Below, one piece after another: positions 11,341 through 23,893 of a stretch of DNA of 64,000 bases. This DNA is from Eucommia ulmoides (lineage: Eukaryota; Streptophyta; Magnoliopsida; Garryales; Eucommiaceae), in contig CM028329.1 in the NCBI GenBank assembly GCA_016647705.1, positions 17,603,410 through 17,667,409 of the forward strand. Reading direction: 5' to 3'. A program made the translations under genes and the position numbers. The number at the start of each line of letters is the position of its first letter. The stretch's first letter is position 1. The notes beneath the pieces were generated by a model. It had not been told where the DNA came from. It saw only the letters and a program-made list of their open reading frames with translations, and searched no databases.

Positions 11341-12374
11341 GGATTTAGGTATTCTGGTAAAACATTAGCCATTTTTTATGATTCCAAGGAAAAAATTCGA
11401 GGGATATGATCTTGTTGAAGATATGGTTCATATGTTTTGAATTTATATTGATTTAGTTCACATATTAAAGGATTTTCTCAAGTTGGTTAGTTAAATACTT
11501 CCTATCATTGTAATTAATAACTGAAAAATATTTTATGGACTTATTTGAGAGTTTTGAAAGTTATTTTTAAGTAAAATATCCTAGAATTTAAAGAAAATAT
11601 TATATGAGGTCTAAGAGTGCCTTTTAGAGGTATATATTTTGAAAAGTAGCCGTTGGAGGGCTTAATACTGGTCTATATAATTAAGCTTGCGGGATTGTGA
11701 TAAAATATATCAAGAACATCAGTTCCTAAGATTTTTTAAGAGTTGTCATTCTACTGAGATTCATTCGAGAGATATATTGTATTATGTTCTTGATTTAAAA
11801 CGCTAATTGTTTGGGCATCACCGATTTGTGTTGTCTTGCGATTCTATTTACATTTTTTGGTGTTTCCCTGTAAGATCTTTCCAAGCTAGTATTCGTTATT
11901 GTGATTTCATATTATTATATTTACTTGGTTGTTAAGATCATTGAAAAATCGTTTTCAAATTTAAGATCATAAAAATTCTTTTTAAAACGATTTTGTGTGC
12001 TTATCTGATTACGAGCTTTATTTTGTGCTACTCACACTTATTTATAATCAGATATTAATTTTCCTTACACTACATCTATCACGTATTAAATTTCAGGACA
12101 TTAATAGAGTATATCTATTTTGAGGTGGTAGAAGCTCCTTGTAGGACGAAAATCAATTTTTTTTGTATATTTGTGAGTTTGAGTAGATTAGACACAGTTG
12201 GGCCGGTGTCTGGTCAAGGTAGCTATGTTTTATTCTTTTTCGATAAAAAAATTAGGGTTTAATCTTTTCCTAATGTATAAAAAGGTTAGGTTATTCTTTT
12301 TACTTGAAAAGAACAAGGTCTTGATTCTCACTAAATTGATTGAGGGAATTGTGAAGGTTCCATCCTTACCTATG

Positions 12375-12560
12375 AAAAGGATACTTGTAAGTTGTGAAGT
12401 TTGATTTTTAGCCTGTAAAATGATTAAGTTTGATCTTTAGCCTATAAAAGAATTAAGTGATGATTCTTCCTGTAAGAGAATTAGGTTAGTCTTTAGCCTA
12501 GTAAAATGATAAGATTTTTCTTTAGCCTGGAAAAAGGGAAATTGTAAGGGTTTGGTTCCC
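12375..12560 (+). repeat. Short tandem TTTAGCCTGTAAAAKGATTA repeats near the LTR 3' end
   Basis: Five or more imperfect units of about 28-36 bases (TTGATYTTTAGCC.GTAAAA) follow each other. The same array is present at 19735-19900 and in a looser form at 58590-58780, so it is a fixed LTR subrepeat of the family. Confidence 0.65.
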
Positions 12561-12855
12561 ACTTGGTAAATGGATCAAGGGTCTAATGGTTGCGTAGAGC
12601 TTGGAGGATTGGATAAGGCAAGGCTAGTTTGCTGAACCAAGATATATCTTGGTATGTTGCTTTGTTATTATTTTTATCATATTCTGTTTGGGTGTGCACT
12701 TAGAATATAAACACTTATTCACGCATAACGAAGATAATAATTGATTTAAGATAAATTGATTATTTGATAAATTAAGTGTTGGAAGAATTAATTGTTTAAA
12801 TTTTTATAACTGCTCAATTCACCACCCCTCTTAGGTAGCTCACTAGGCTAACAAT

Positions 12856-12870
12856 TGGTACCAGAGCTGA
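12856..12870 (+). other. Copia A primer binding site
   Basis: TGGTACCAGAGCTGA lies two to three bases after the LTR end. It differs from the initiator tRNA-Met PBS TGGTATCAGAGC at one position, which supports the LTR boundary and the + orientation. Confidence 0.85.
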
Positions 12871-12953
12871 TTTATCTCAATTAGCTTAAAACACTAGCTA
12901 ATAAAGATCACTTGGCGCACCCGATAAGCACATTAGGTAAAAGATAGTCTATG

Positions 12954-14370
12954 CACTGACCACCTTTATTTGCAGGTGAAAACTATTCATTCTAGAAGGA
13001 TACAATGATTGTTTTTCTTTAAGTCACCAATTATGATGATTGGCTAGTTATTGCGGATGGTCCATTTGTTCCTGTGGAAAATGGAGTAACCAAGAAGAAA
13101 GAGTAGTTGACCACTACTGACAAGTAGAAACTTTCTATTAATTCTCAAGCTATTAATATTTTATTTTGTTCTTTAGATGCGAATGAATATACCAAGGTCT
13201 CAAGTTGTGGATTGGTGAAAGAAATTATTTAGAATGGGTGAAGCAGAATCGATTTAAGATATGTACACAAAATTCAACAATATCTGCAATAACTTTAATC
13301 AACTCAAAAAGCCCTATACGATAGAGGATAAAGTGCGAAAGATTTTGAGATCGTTGACTAAAGTCTGGGAGCCAAAAATATATGCGATTGAGGAAGCAAA
13401 GGATCTTACAAAATATGTTATTGATAAGCTCATCGACAACCTAATGACGCATAAGACGGCTATTCGAGGATATAAGGACGAAATGGAAAATATAAAAAAG
13501 AAGTCATTGGCTTTGAAAGCTCAGGAAAATTAGAAAGAGGATGACAGTGATGATATCAGTCTTGACAACAACTAAGAAAATAATATGGCGCTTCTCACAA
13601 AAAAAATCAGAAGAATGACTTGACGAACATTCTAGGGAAAGAAAAAATTTAACATAACTAATGTGGAATGCTACAACTGTCACAAGACTGGACACTTCCA
13701 AACCGAATGCCCTAAACAAAAAAAAATATAAGGAAAAAGAGAAGAAGAGAAGGGAGAAAAAGAAAGGAAAAAAGAGTAGGAAGAAATCGATGAAAGTCAC
13801 CTAGGATGACTCTGAATCAAGTAGCTCGGAAAACTTGGGCAGTGACGATTCATCCACGCTTGCTTTAATGGCCACTGGAGATGAGGTACCTAAATGATCT
13901 AGTTCTTGTTCTTTAGATTTTGAAGATTTATTTTATATTTATGAAGAACTAACTCAGGATTATAAAAACTAGTGTCCTAAAATTAGTACTCTACGAAGTA
14001 CAATTAAAATACTTAACAAGCAAGTGAAAACTATGAATCTGAAAATATTGAATTGAAATCCAACTTGTCGGATTTATATTTGATAGTTCTCAAATTCACA
14101 GGTGGTGAGAACAATTTAAAAATGCTTTAGGAAGTTCACAAGGTATCTTTGATAAAGTTGGTAATGGGTTTCAGAAAAACCTTAAACAAAAAAGATTTCA
14201 TAAATTCTTTTCTAAAACCAGGGATCTTATTAGATATTTTAAATGTAATGTTGTGGGGCATACTATTAGTAGATGTTTTTCTAAAATATCTAACTGTAGA
14301 CAAGTTTGGGTTCCTAAAGGAACTAAAATTATCCCGACTAACAAGATTGGACCCATGTAAACGGGGTAAC
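12954..14370 (+). pseudogene. Copia A gag, SIRE/Maximus-like, broken
   Basis: + strand gag with stops and frameshifts. The N-terminal block contains PPLFAGENY and the DWLVIADGPFVPV segment. The UBN2-type capsid region at 13261-13533 contains VRKILRSLTKVWEPK and ends KKSLALKAQEN. A CCHC knuckle, CYNCHKTGHFQTEC, lies at about 13670, and a K/E-rich stretch follows (13715-13800). A second knuckle-like FKCNVVGHTISRCF block and a QVWVPKGTK block lie near 14235-14330. The order gag, protease, integrase, RT, RNase H is copia-type, and the wording is that of the SIRE/Maximus lineage. No full-length product is possible. Confidence 0.8.
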
Positions 14371-14416
14371 ACTTAGGAACTATTTGAGGTACTCCTTGTA
14401 AGTTATTCTAAAAGCA

Positions 14417-15790
14417 TCAATAGACAAGGACAAATGATTCCTGGATAATGGTTGTTATCAACACTTGATGTGAGATAAAAGAAAATTTACATCTTTGACA
14501 CCTAACGACGGAGGTCATGTGACATTTGGAGACAACGCAAAGGGTAAAATTATCGGTATAGGTAATATTAGTAATGGGTCTATAATTATTAAAGATGTTC
14601 TCATCGTAGATGGTTTTAAACATAACCTGCTTAGTATTAGCTAATTATGTGATAAAGGTTATAATATTGTTTTTTATCATGATAGATGTATAATCAAGAA
14701 TATGTATGATAGTAGTATCTTACTTGTTGCATCATATTTTGAGAATGTTTATACATATTCATTTGATTATTTTTTTTCTCAAAATTTATCATGTTTAAAT
14801 GTTTTATCTAAAAATAGTTGGTCATGGCATAGTAGACTTAGGCATGCTAGTATGAAATTGTTATCTAATTTATCTAAGAAAAGTCTTGTACGTGGCTTAC
14901 CTACATTAAAATATGTGAAAAATAAAGTATGTGATGCACGTCAATTAGGCAAGCAGTCTAGATGTCTTGAAATATTGCATCTCAATTTATTTGGTCTGAA
15001 TGTCATTGCAAGTTTAGGAGGTAAATTCTATGCATTTGTAATTATAGATGATTATTCTAGATATACATGGGTGTTCTTCCTTACTAAAAAGAGTAAAGTT
15101 GCTTCTATCTTTTCAAAGTTCTGTAAACATGTTCAAAATAAGAAGTAATGTTGCATTATTAACATTCGTAGTGATAGAGGCAGAGAGTTCAAAAACGATA
15201 AGGTAATTAGTTATTGTGATGAGCATGGATATGCTCACAACTTTTTGCCACAACTAAATGGTGTGTGGAGTTGAAGAACAGGACGCTTTAGGAAATGACC
15301 AGAACGATGCTAAACAAGAACCGTATGCCTAAATATTTCTGGGCTAAAACAGTAAGCACAACTTGCCACGTGGTAAACAATGTATCTATTCGAAGAGGTT
15401 TTAATAAAATCCCTTATGAAATCTGGAATGGGAAGACTTCGAATATATCATATTTCAAAGTTTTTGGTTGCAAATGTTTTATTTTGAATGATAAGGATAA
15501 TTTGGGTAAATTTGATACTAAATCTGATTATGAAATTTTTCTTGGATATGCTACGAACAGTAAAGTTTATAGAGTGTATAATAAACGTACATTAGTAGTT
15601 AAAGAGTCTATGCATGTCGTATTTGAAGAATCTGATCCACTTGTGTAGAAAAAAAAAGTTGGATGATGATGATGCAAGTACACTAAATAACCAAAACCAA
15701 GGAGATGATATGACAAAAGAACCACAGAAAGAGGAACCTAGAGGAGAGGATTCGACTTTACCACAGGCTATAGAGATAGTACTGGGATAC
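14417..15790 (+). pseudogene. Copia A protease remnant and integrase, broken
   Basis: The protease remnant near 14420-14640 retains GHVTFGDNAKGKI-like and FKHNLLSIS-like blocks. The GAG_pre-integrase part at 14800-14960 has SWHSRLRHASMKLL and then a zinc-site Cys. A short deletion follows before HLNLFG. The core has GGKFYAFVIIDDYSRYTWVFF with the second catalytic Asp and IRSDRGREF, then a stop-containing gap (15140-15294). The C-terminal part at 15295-15648 has a PKYFWAKTV block and ends VVFEESDP. Several stops make it non-functional. Confidence 0.85.
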
Positions 15791-15954
15791 TAGGTAAAAT
15801 AAATTATTGGTAATTTTGAAAGAAGTGTAAGTACATGTTTCTCTCTTAAAGATATTATAAATCTTGCTTTCCTAGGTAAAATAAATTATTGGTAATTTTG
15901 AAAGAAGTGTAAGTACATGTTCCTCTCTTAGAGATATTATAAATATTGCTTTCC
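15791..15954 (+). repeat. 82-bp tandem duplication inside copia A
   Basis: Two nearly identical units (15791-15872 and 15873-15954), each opening TAGGTAAAATAAATTATTGG, differ at only a few positions. They lie between integrase and RT. It is a local slippage or repair duplication that is absent from the related coding layout. Confidence 0.85.
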
Positions 15955-15959
15955 TATCT

Positions 15960-17498
15960 CAAATTGAGTTTAAGAATGTGAATGAGGCGTTAACTGATGA
16001 ATCTTGGATCTCCTCGATACAAGAAGAATTAGTTCAATTTGAACGTAATAAAATGTGGTCTCTAGTTTCTAGACCAGACTTTCATCCTGTAATTGGTACT
16101 AAATGGATTTTTCGTAATAAAAAGATGAAACTTCTATGGTAATTAGAAACAAAGCAAAATTAGTTGTACAGGGCTATAATCAAGAAGAGGGAATCGATTA
16201 TGATGAGACTTATGCGCCTGTGGTTAGATTAGAGGCTATTAGAATGTTACTCACATTTGCATGTTCACGAAATTTTAAATTATATCAAATGAAAGAGAGT
16301 ATTCTTGAATAACTTTCTAGCAATAGAAGTTTATATTGAACAACTCCTAGGATTTGAAAGTGATAAAGTTTCCGATCATGTGTTTAAACTTCGAAAGGCT
16401 TTGTATGAGCTCAAATAAGCTTCGAGAACTTGGTATGAGAGACTTAGATGCTATTTGATTGAAAATAGTTTTCAGCTGGGTCTTAGGGATATAACATTAT
16501 TTATTAAGCAATCTGATTCGGATATCTTATTAGTACAGATTTATGTTGATAATATTATTTTCAATTTTACTAATGAGGATTTTTGTCAAGAGTTTGCTAA
16601 GATAATGCAGGTCGAATTTGAGATGAGTATTATGGGGGAGTTGACCTTCTTTCTTGGGTTGCAAATCGAGCAAACTAAAGAAGGGATTTTTATTAATCAA
16701 TCCAAGTACACCAAAGGGTTGCTAAAAAAGTATAGCTTGGATGGCGCTAAAGAATATAAAACTCCCACGACACTAGCTACGAAAATAGACAAAGACGATA
16801 GGGCAAAAACGTAAATGAGAAAATGTATCGAGGTATAATTGATACCTTATTGTATCTTACTGCTAGTACACCTGATATAATGTTTAGTGTATGCTTGTGT
16901 GCAAGATTTCAGTCTTGTCCTAAAGAATCGCATTTAACTGCGGTTACATGGATCTTTCAATATTTGAAAGGAACAAGTGACTTAGGATTATGGTATCCTA
17001 GGGGGAGTGACTTCAAGTTAACTAGTTACTCCGACGCTGATTTTGCCGGATGTAAAGTTGACCAGAAAAAGCACAAGTGGGTCATGTCACTTTTTAGGAC
17101 AGACCTTAGTCTCTTGGTCCAGCAAGAAACATAATTCTATAGCCTTATCTACTACTGAGGCTGAGTATATGGAAGCTGGTAATTGTTACGCTCAAATTCT
17201 ATATGTTAAGCAATAATTGAATGATTTTAGAGTATGTACGGAAGAAGTCCCCATTTATTGTGATAATAAAAGTATTATATGCTTAATTAAGAATTCATCA
17301 CAACATTCACGAACTAAGAACATAGAGATTAGACATCATTTTATTCATGATCACATTCAAAAAAATGATGTTACTATTGAGTATATTGATACCTATGATC
17401 AACTTGCCGATATCTTTACCAAACCTTTTGCGGAAGATCAGTTCATGAAAATTATTCGAGATTTAGGTATGGCTAGGCACGATGATGTTTGCCTATAA
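15960..17498 (+). pseudogene. Copia A reverse transcriptase and RNase H, broken
   Basis: RT begins near 15970 (ALTDESWISSIQEEL, then MWSLV and GTKWIFRNK). It shifts frame at about 16130 and continues with LVVQGYNQEEGIDYDETYAPVVRLEAIR, then has stops (16300-16450). The palm at 16455-16814 carries IYVDNIIFN, where the catalytic YVDD reads YVDN. After a frameshift at 16815 the thumb and RNase H follow: MYRGIIDTLLYLT, RFQSCPKESHL, YSDADFAG, a TTEAEYMEAG block, and IYCDNKSIICL through ADIFTKPFAEDQF, ending at 17498. It is near full length but inactive. Confidence 0.9.
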
Positions 17499-17853
17499 TG
17501 ATATTTTTGGGTCTCCGCCCCCACTTTTTGAGATGACAAATGGGGAGAATTTGTTTGATGTTTAAATGAGAATTTTGTTTGATAAAGTAAGAGATCATGG
17601 TGAAATTGAGCTTTAAACAATTTAGTTGATGTTTAGGAATTTGTTCGCCTAAGTATTGTACTGATTAAAGATAGATTTATGTTAAATTGTTTAATTTGTG
17701 CTTTATTAAATATCTATTGAGTTGTTTGAATTTATCTTCATGATTATGCTTAAATGAGTTAAATATTCATCCTCGAATTTAGGGGGAGCGTGGTTGCATT
17801 TTTGTTTTGAAGAAAATATCAAAGTTAATTGTCATCGTCAAAAAATGGGAGAT
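17499..17853 (+). other. Copia A 3' untranslated part with polypurine tract
   Basis: Non-coding stretch between RNase H and the 3' LTR. The purine run AAAAAATGGGAGA at about 17840-17852 abuts the LTR and serves as PPT. Copia B has the matching layout at 62783-63118. Confidence 0.7.
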
Positions 17854-20209
17854 TGTTGATCCTAGGTTTTGATGAACAATTAAATGTTGATATTTTTTGT
17901 GAAACTAATGAGTTTCTTAAGTGTTTCAAAAAAAAAAAGTTCTAATTATTGATTGTATCATAAAGAAAATATCAAGGGTGCAAAGATGGACAATGAAGAA
18001 ATGAAGAGTGTTAAAGATCCTGAAGTAATTAGGTGAAAACAACTCAATACTTTTATACTCTTAATGCAACCCGAATTAGGATTACACACGACACTATTAA
18101 ATTAATTATATTTCTGTGTGTTGATATGATGAATTTTAGGATCCTAATTAGTGATTAAATATGTGATCTTATGTGAAATTGAAAATAAAAATTGACCTAA
18201 GTGAAAATCATGTTTAAAGTTGAAGTTTCGGGTCAATTTAGTTAACCGAGAAAAGCACTCGGTTAATTGAATTAAATATTGAGTTTTAAAGCAGAAATTA
18301 GTGAAAGAATTGACTAATCAGCATCATTCGATTAACTGATTAGAAAAAGATTGGTCAACAAATTGAAATAGTGAGGTTTCGGAGCAAAAAGTGTAGAACC
18401 TACATCAATTGGTCAACAGACCAAGAAAGGATCGGTCAACCGATGGGCGTAGTGTAATAGTATGTGAACTCTTTAAATCAATGGGTCAATCGATTAGTAA
18501 GAAATCGGTCAATCAACTGTGCTGGGTCTTGGCAGGAAAAACTCTCTAAACCAATCGGTTAACCGATCGAGGAGTGATCGGTCAACCGGCTGGGTATTTT
18601 GTTTGGCCTGGTTTACACACTGTATCAATCGGTCAAGCGACAGGCTCGAGATCAATCAACCGATTGTTTCGGTTGAGATTTCGAGGATCTTGATCTTCTG
18701 GTAAAAAACTAGTCGTTTTTATGATTCCAAGGGAGAAATTCAGAGAATTTGATCTTGTTGAAGATATGGTCCATATGTTTTGAATTTATATTGATTTGGT
18801 TCACATATTAAATAATTTTCTCAATTTTGTTAGTTAAATATTTTCTATCTTTGTGATTAATAATTGAGAAATATTTTGTGGACTTATTTGAGAATTTTGA
18901 AAGTTATTTTTAAGTAAAATATCCCATAATTGAAAGAAAATATTATATGGGGTCTAAGAGTGCCTTTTAGAGGTATATCTTTTGAAAAATAGCTGTTTGA
19001 GAGTTTGATACTGGTCTATATAATTAGACATGCGGGATTGTGATAAAATACATCAAGAACATCAGTTCCTAAACTTTTCTAAGAGTTATCATTCTTCTAG
19101 GTTCATTCAAGAGAGATATTGTGTTACGTTCTTGATCTAAAACGCTAATTGTTTTGGCAACACCAATTGGTCTTGTCTTGCGATTCTATTTACATTCTTT
19201 GATGTTATCTCGGTGAGATCTTTCCAAACTATTATTTTTTATTGTAATTTTATATTATTATATTTGCTTGGTTGTTAAGATTGTTGAAAAATTATTTTCA
19301 AATCTAAGAGCATAAAAATTCTTTTTAAAATGATTTTGTGTGTTTATTTGATTACGTACTTTATTTTGTGTCACCCATACTTATTTATAATCAGATATTA
19401 ATTTATCTCATATAATATCTATCACGTAGTAAATTTTAGGGCATTAATCGAGTATATTTGCTTTGAGGTAGTAGAAGCTTCTTGTGGGAAGAAAATCAAT
19501 TTTTTGTATATTTGTAAGTTTGAGCAGATTAGACACGGTTGGACCGTTGTCTAGTCAAGGTAGTTAGGTTTCAAGCTTTTCTGGTAAAAAAATTAGGGTT
19601 TAATATTTTCCTAAGGTATAAAAATGTTAGGTTATTCTTTTTCCTTGAAAAAAAACAAGGTTTTGATTTTCTCTGAATTGAATTGTGTAAATTGTGAAAG
19701 TCTCATCTTTACCTGTGAAAAGGAAACTTGTGAGAGTTGTGAGGTTTGATCTTTAGCCTATAAAAGGATTGGGTTTGATCTTTAGCCTGTAAAAGGATTA
19801 GGTGGTGATTTTTCCTGTAATAGAATTAGGTTAGTCTTTAACCTGGTAAAACGATAAGGTTTTTCCTTAGCTTGGAAAAAAGAAAAAAAAATAAGAGTTT
19901 GGTTCCTACTTGGTAAAGGGATCAAGGGTTTAATGGTTGCGAATCTCCGTGAAGCTCAGAAGATTGGATTAGGTAAGTGTAGCTTATTGAACCAAGATAT
20001 ATCTTGGTGTACTGCTTTGTTATTATTTTTATCATATTCTATTTAGGTGTGCACTTAGAATATAAACACTTATCCGCCGTGTAACGAAAATAATAATTGG
20101 TTTAGTATAAATTGATTATTTGATAAATTAAGTGTTGGAAGAATTAATTGTTTAAATTTTTATAACTACCTAATTCACCCCCCTCTTGGGTAGCTCACTG
20201 GGCCAACCA
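17854..20209 (+). repeat. Copia A 3' LTR, about 2.36 kb
   Basis: Starts TGTTGATCCTAGG directly after the PPT and ends GGGTAGCTCACTGGGCCAAC. It is collinear with the 5' LTR at 10607-12853, including the GGTCAACCGA cluster (18240-18685). It runs into the RNase H frame of the Tat element on the minus strand at about 20210. Confidence 0.85.
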
Positions 20210-20640
20210 TTCTTAATTCTTTGGTAAGAGTCAGCCCAATGATTATCGCTTCATATTCTGCTTCATTGTTGGAAGTTTGAAAACCAAGTTGCACTGTTTT
20301 TTCAAGTTGATATTTTCCTAGTGTTTCTAGGACTATGTCTATGCCGCACCCTTTCATATTTGAGGCTCCATTGACCTACAACTTTCATGGTGTAGCTGAT
20401 TGATTAGGGCACTCCCCATCTTTCATTATAGTTTTCCCTAGAGGAGTCAGCTCAGCAATAAAGTCTGTTAGGGCTTGCCCTTTGATTGCGATTTTGGGCT
20501 TGTATTCGATGAAGAACTCACCAAGCTTTACTACCCACTTCATGAGATGCCCGAAAGCCTCTGGTCTATGCATTATTGCTTTGAGAGGGTAAGAGGTCAG
20601 CACGTTGACCTTATATGCTTCAAAATATGGTTTAAGCTTC
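20210..20640 (-). pseudogene. Tat-type RNase H, proximal part
   Basis: The minus strand reads LTSYPLKAIMHRPEAFGHLMKW, GEFFIEYKPK and KGQALTDFIAEL (20603-20385), then LGFQTSNNEAEYEAIIIGL (20285-20225). The NNEAEYEA catalytic-Glu block is typical of gypsy RNase H in Tat elements. A stop-containing gap lies between the two blocks. Copia A splits the domain just after the KEL block; the remainder is at 10501-10606. Confidence 0.85.
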
Positions 20641-21740
20641 CGAGCTAAAGTCCCTAGAGCTAGGGTGAGCTTTTCCAGTTTAGTATATCAAGTCTCTGGT
20701 GGGACTAGCGACTTGCTGATGTAATAAACTAGTATTTTCCCTTCCGGGTGCTCTTTTACTAGTGTTGCACTTACTGCAACTAAGGCCACTACTAAGTATA
20801 GGTAGAGCTTATCACTTGGGTTTACTTTAGCTAGCGTTTCAACTGAGCCCAATTAGTCCTTGATAGATTGCAACGCTCATTCACAATCCTCATCCTATTG
20901 AACGTTCTTACTTTCTTTTAAGATTTTGAAGAAAGGGGCACATCTATCAGTAAACTTGGAGATAAATTTATTTAGAGCAGCCAACCTTTCTGTCAGCACT
21001 TGGACTTCTCTTATGGTTGTGGGGGACTTCATGTTTCGAAAAACTTCTATCTGCCCAGAATCCACTATGATTCCTGATTGGTTTACCATGAAACCGAAAA
21101 ATTTGCCAAATACCACACTGAAAGCACATTTTTCTAGATTCAATTTCATATTGAACTTCCTCAATATAGCAAAAGCTTTTTCCAAATGCCCCAAGTGATC
21201 CTCCTTCTTAGAACTTTTGACCAGCATGTCATCTATGTAGATCTCCATAGTTGCTTCAATTTGCTCTCGGAACATACGGTTCACCAGTCATTGGTAGGTT
21301 GCTCTTGCATTTCTTAAGCCAAATGGCATTACTTTGTAGCAGTAAGTACTTCTTGGAGTAATGAATGTTGTCCCTTCCTCATCTTGCTTATCCATCTGGA
21401 TTTGATTATAGCCTGAGTATGCATCCATTATGGTCAGCCATTGGTGCCCTACTGTTGCATCCATCATTTTGTCTATCCTTGGCATTGGGTAGCAGTTCTT
21501 TGGGTATGCTTGATTGAGGTTAGTGAAGTTCACGCACATTCTCCACTTCCCGTTCTTCTTCTTAACAAGAACTGGGTTGGCCAACCATTTTGGGTATATC
21601 ACTTCCCTTATGTGGCCAATTAAAAGCAACCTATATACCTTATATTCGATCACCTCTTCCTTTTTAGGGCTGAATGTCCTCATTTTCTGCTTGACCGGTG
21701 GGTAGGACCTGGAAATGTCAAGCTGGTAGACTACCACATC
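20641..21740 (-). pseudogene. Tat-type reverse transcriptase with one TGA
   Basis: Minus-strand open from 21737, with YPPVKQKMRTFSPKK, NPVLVKKKNGKWRMCVNFTN, a MDAYSGYNQIQM block and MPFGLRNARATYQ. A single in-frame TGA (21290-21288) follows. The frame continues as VNRMFREQIEATMEIYIDDML with an intact YIDD active site, then KLNLEKCAF and the thumb to 20895. The TGA sits where the family usually has Arg, so a CGA-to-TGA transition is likely. This is the best preserved Tat domain here. Confidence 0.9.
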
Positions 21741-22045
21741 AGGTTTGATGCCCTCATGTCATTTGGAGGCCAGGAATAAACATCTCAATTTTCTCTTAGC
21801 AGCCTCTTGATCTCCTCTGCCTCAGTCTGGCTCAGGGATTCCGCTATCATTAGCTTCTGATCTCATTTTTTAAAGGTGACCTCCTGCACTTGCTCAGCAG
21901 GTTGGAGAACACTGGGGTGTTATCTGAAATCATCAATCTCTTGAGCTGAGCTGTTTAGCGGTGCTTCTTCCTGCTCCGGTTTTAATTGCTATAAAGTTTT
22001 CTTCTTCCCCTTTATAAATATTATGAAGCACTGCGTAGATGCCAC
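21741..22045 (-). other. Spacer between Tat protease and RT
   Basis: The normally continuous pol frame is broken by stops and small indels. Short minus-strand scraps suggest acidic linker sequence. I see no further domain. Confidence 0.4.
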
Positions 22046-22420
22046 CTAGTCTCCACGTATCATTGCTAGTGGGCCATCTTTTGCATGCTTGATGCATTGG
22101 TGATACGTCGATGCCACTACCTTAATTGTATGCAACCATGGTCGTCCCAATATTGCATTGTATGGAGATGAGGAGTCTATCGCCATGAACTTTGTGGCCT
22201 TTGTGTACCTAGTCTCTTCTTTGTTAGCCGTGACTGACAAAGTGATATTTCCTTTGGGAGAACTGAGGTCTCCGTTGAACCCTACTATGACTGTCTGAGT
22301 TGAGCTAACATTTGAGCTGGGCACTCTTATCAGGGCATCTTCATAGGGGTGTACTATCTCCTTGCAATCCTCGTCAAAGATGGTGATGACTGGTCTTGGC
22401 TTAGCAATAACTGACATTGC
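22046..22420 (-). pseudogene. Tat-type aspartic protease with active site deleted
   Basis: The 123-residue minus frame begins with the fingerprint that precedes the protease (ITIFDEDCKEIVHPYEDALI). It ends with the conserved flap and C-terminus (KFMAIDSSSPYNAILGRPWL, STYHQCIK). The usual DSGSS-type active-site loop between DAL and GFNGD is absent: only about 15 residues lie where the family has about 45-50. This looks like an in-frame internal deletion of roughly 100 bases and would abolish proteolysis. The deletion size is inferred from family knowledge. Confidence 0.8.
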
Positions 22421-23795
22421 TTCTCCATAGCAGCACTCTGATGTTGCCTCATGGACTTTCTTCTTCCGTTCACAGTTGGTTTCTCCAGTAGCAGGTCCAA
22501 CAGTGTTTATTATGTAGATGACCTCACGATTATTACTAGGATGATCATCTTTGTGCTCCTTGTCACGATTTTCGTGACGAATTTTGCTTTTGAATCTCTT
22601 CTTGTCCCTTGAACGCTCCTATAAATAGCCACGTAACTGACCCATGTTAATTAGTTGCTTGATCTCCTAGCAATCGTCTATGTCACGGCCATGGTCTTTA
22701 TGGAAATTGCAATACTTTGACTTGTTCCTTTCTGTTGGACCTCATGTTTTGCTTGGGAGGCCATTGAGCCACCGCAGACAATCATATTTCATGCAAAAAG
22801 ATTGGCATACGTAGGCTTGGGAGATTTGGTCTTAACGTGCATCCGGTCTGGAACCTGAACCTCTGGGATGATATTTTTGCCTATTTAAGCTGCTACCCTT
22901 GGTTCTGTTGTGGTCCTTCTTACTTTTCCTAGGGTGATATTTGATTGATCCTCTACCATGACGCTACCTCGGAGTGAATGCATTGATTATAAGGTTTGAG
23001 TCACAATTCTCAATGCACGTTAACTGCTTATTGAATCGGTTTATGTACTGATGCAAGGACTCATCCTTCTTTTATCGCAAGGCTGACAGATAATCAGGTC
23101 TTTTCATCAATGTTTGGTAGGTTATGAAGCAATTGATGAACATTTTCCCAAAGTCTTTGAACGATGAGATGGAGTTTGGTGGAAGTCTGTATAACCACTC
23201 CAAGACAGAGTCCTTTAGGGTTGTAGCGAAAGCTCTGCATAGTGCAGAGTCGCCTGCTCCATACAAGGTAATGATGTGCTTGAACTGGTGAATGTGGTCC
23301 ACAGGGTCTGCTTTCTCATCATACTTCTTGAACTTTGTGGGGGTTAAACTTCTCCGAGAATGGTACAACCAAGATGTATGAGGTGAATGACATCTATATT
23401 CCTTTCAACAACGTATCGAGTTTATCTAGGGGTAGATATGTCTTCTCCCTGCTTTTGGGCTACTAATGTGGATCAACGGTCTCAGTTCTGCTGAACACCT
23501 TTCTCTCTGGTGGTTGGTTGTTAGTATCTCCCTGGACAATTCTTTCTTCTTGGGATAGTAGGTCTGTAGATCCTAGAGACTCCACTTTTTCCCCCAAATC
23601 GTTGTTAACAGTAGAGGGTTGTGGTGCATTCTTAGCGATCAGCTGCGCTATATACTTGATCACGTCCACTATTTCTGACATTTTCCTCGTAAGAGTGTCG
23701 ATTTTTGAATCAGTGCTCTGTACCTTTGGTTGAGGGTTAGCACAAACTTTTTTCGACGCTCCTATGGGAACCTTATTGTCAGCTGGTGGTGGCAT
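22421..23795 (-). pseudogene. Tat-type gag, broken
   Basis: The minus-strand N-terminal part at 23795-23463 is low complexity. The capsid domain at 23368-23072 has KYDEKADPVDHIHQFKH, LCRAFATTLKDSVLEWLYRL and SSFKDFGKMFINCF, the retrotransposon_gag pattern of Tat elements. A K/R-rich tail with frameshifts runs down to 22421 and includes a HGRDID block near 22680. Stops between the blocks (for example 23369-23462) make it non-functional. Confidence 0.85.
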
Positions 23796-23875
23796 GTCAC
23801 TACTTTGATTTGGTATTGCTCTTCTTGCTCACGGTTGCCTCATTGTTACGACGGAAAGCTTTTTTATAAGCGGTT

Positions 23876-23891
23876 CCTATAGACGGCGCCA
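23876..23891 (-). other. Primer binding site, Tat type
   Basis: The minus strand reads TGGCGCCGTCTATAGG, close to the TGGCGCCGTCTGTGGG PBS typical of Tat/Retand elements. It lies next to the LTR edge and upstream of gag, which fixes the element orientation. Confidence 0.8.
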
Positions 23892-23893
23892 AA

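Larger units (their letters stand above)
10607..12853 (+). repeat. Copia A 5' LTR, about 2.25 kb
   Basis: It aligns end to end with 17854-20209. Both share the opening block, the AAGAAAATATC region, the GGTCAACCGA cluster, the GTCTAAGAGTGCC block, the serial TTAGCCTRTAAAAGGATTA repeats and the end in TTCACCMCCCTCTTRGGTAGCTCACT. Its first bases read TATTGATC instead of TGTTGATC. A possible target duplication is CTATT (10606-10610) against CCATT (20207-20211), one mismatch, so the exact start is uncertain by a few bases. LTR divergence is visible throughout, with many substitutions and small indels. Confidence 0.85.
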
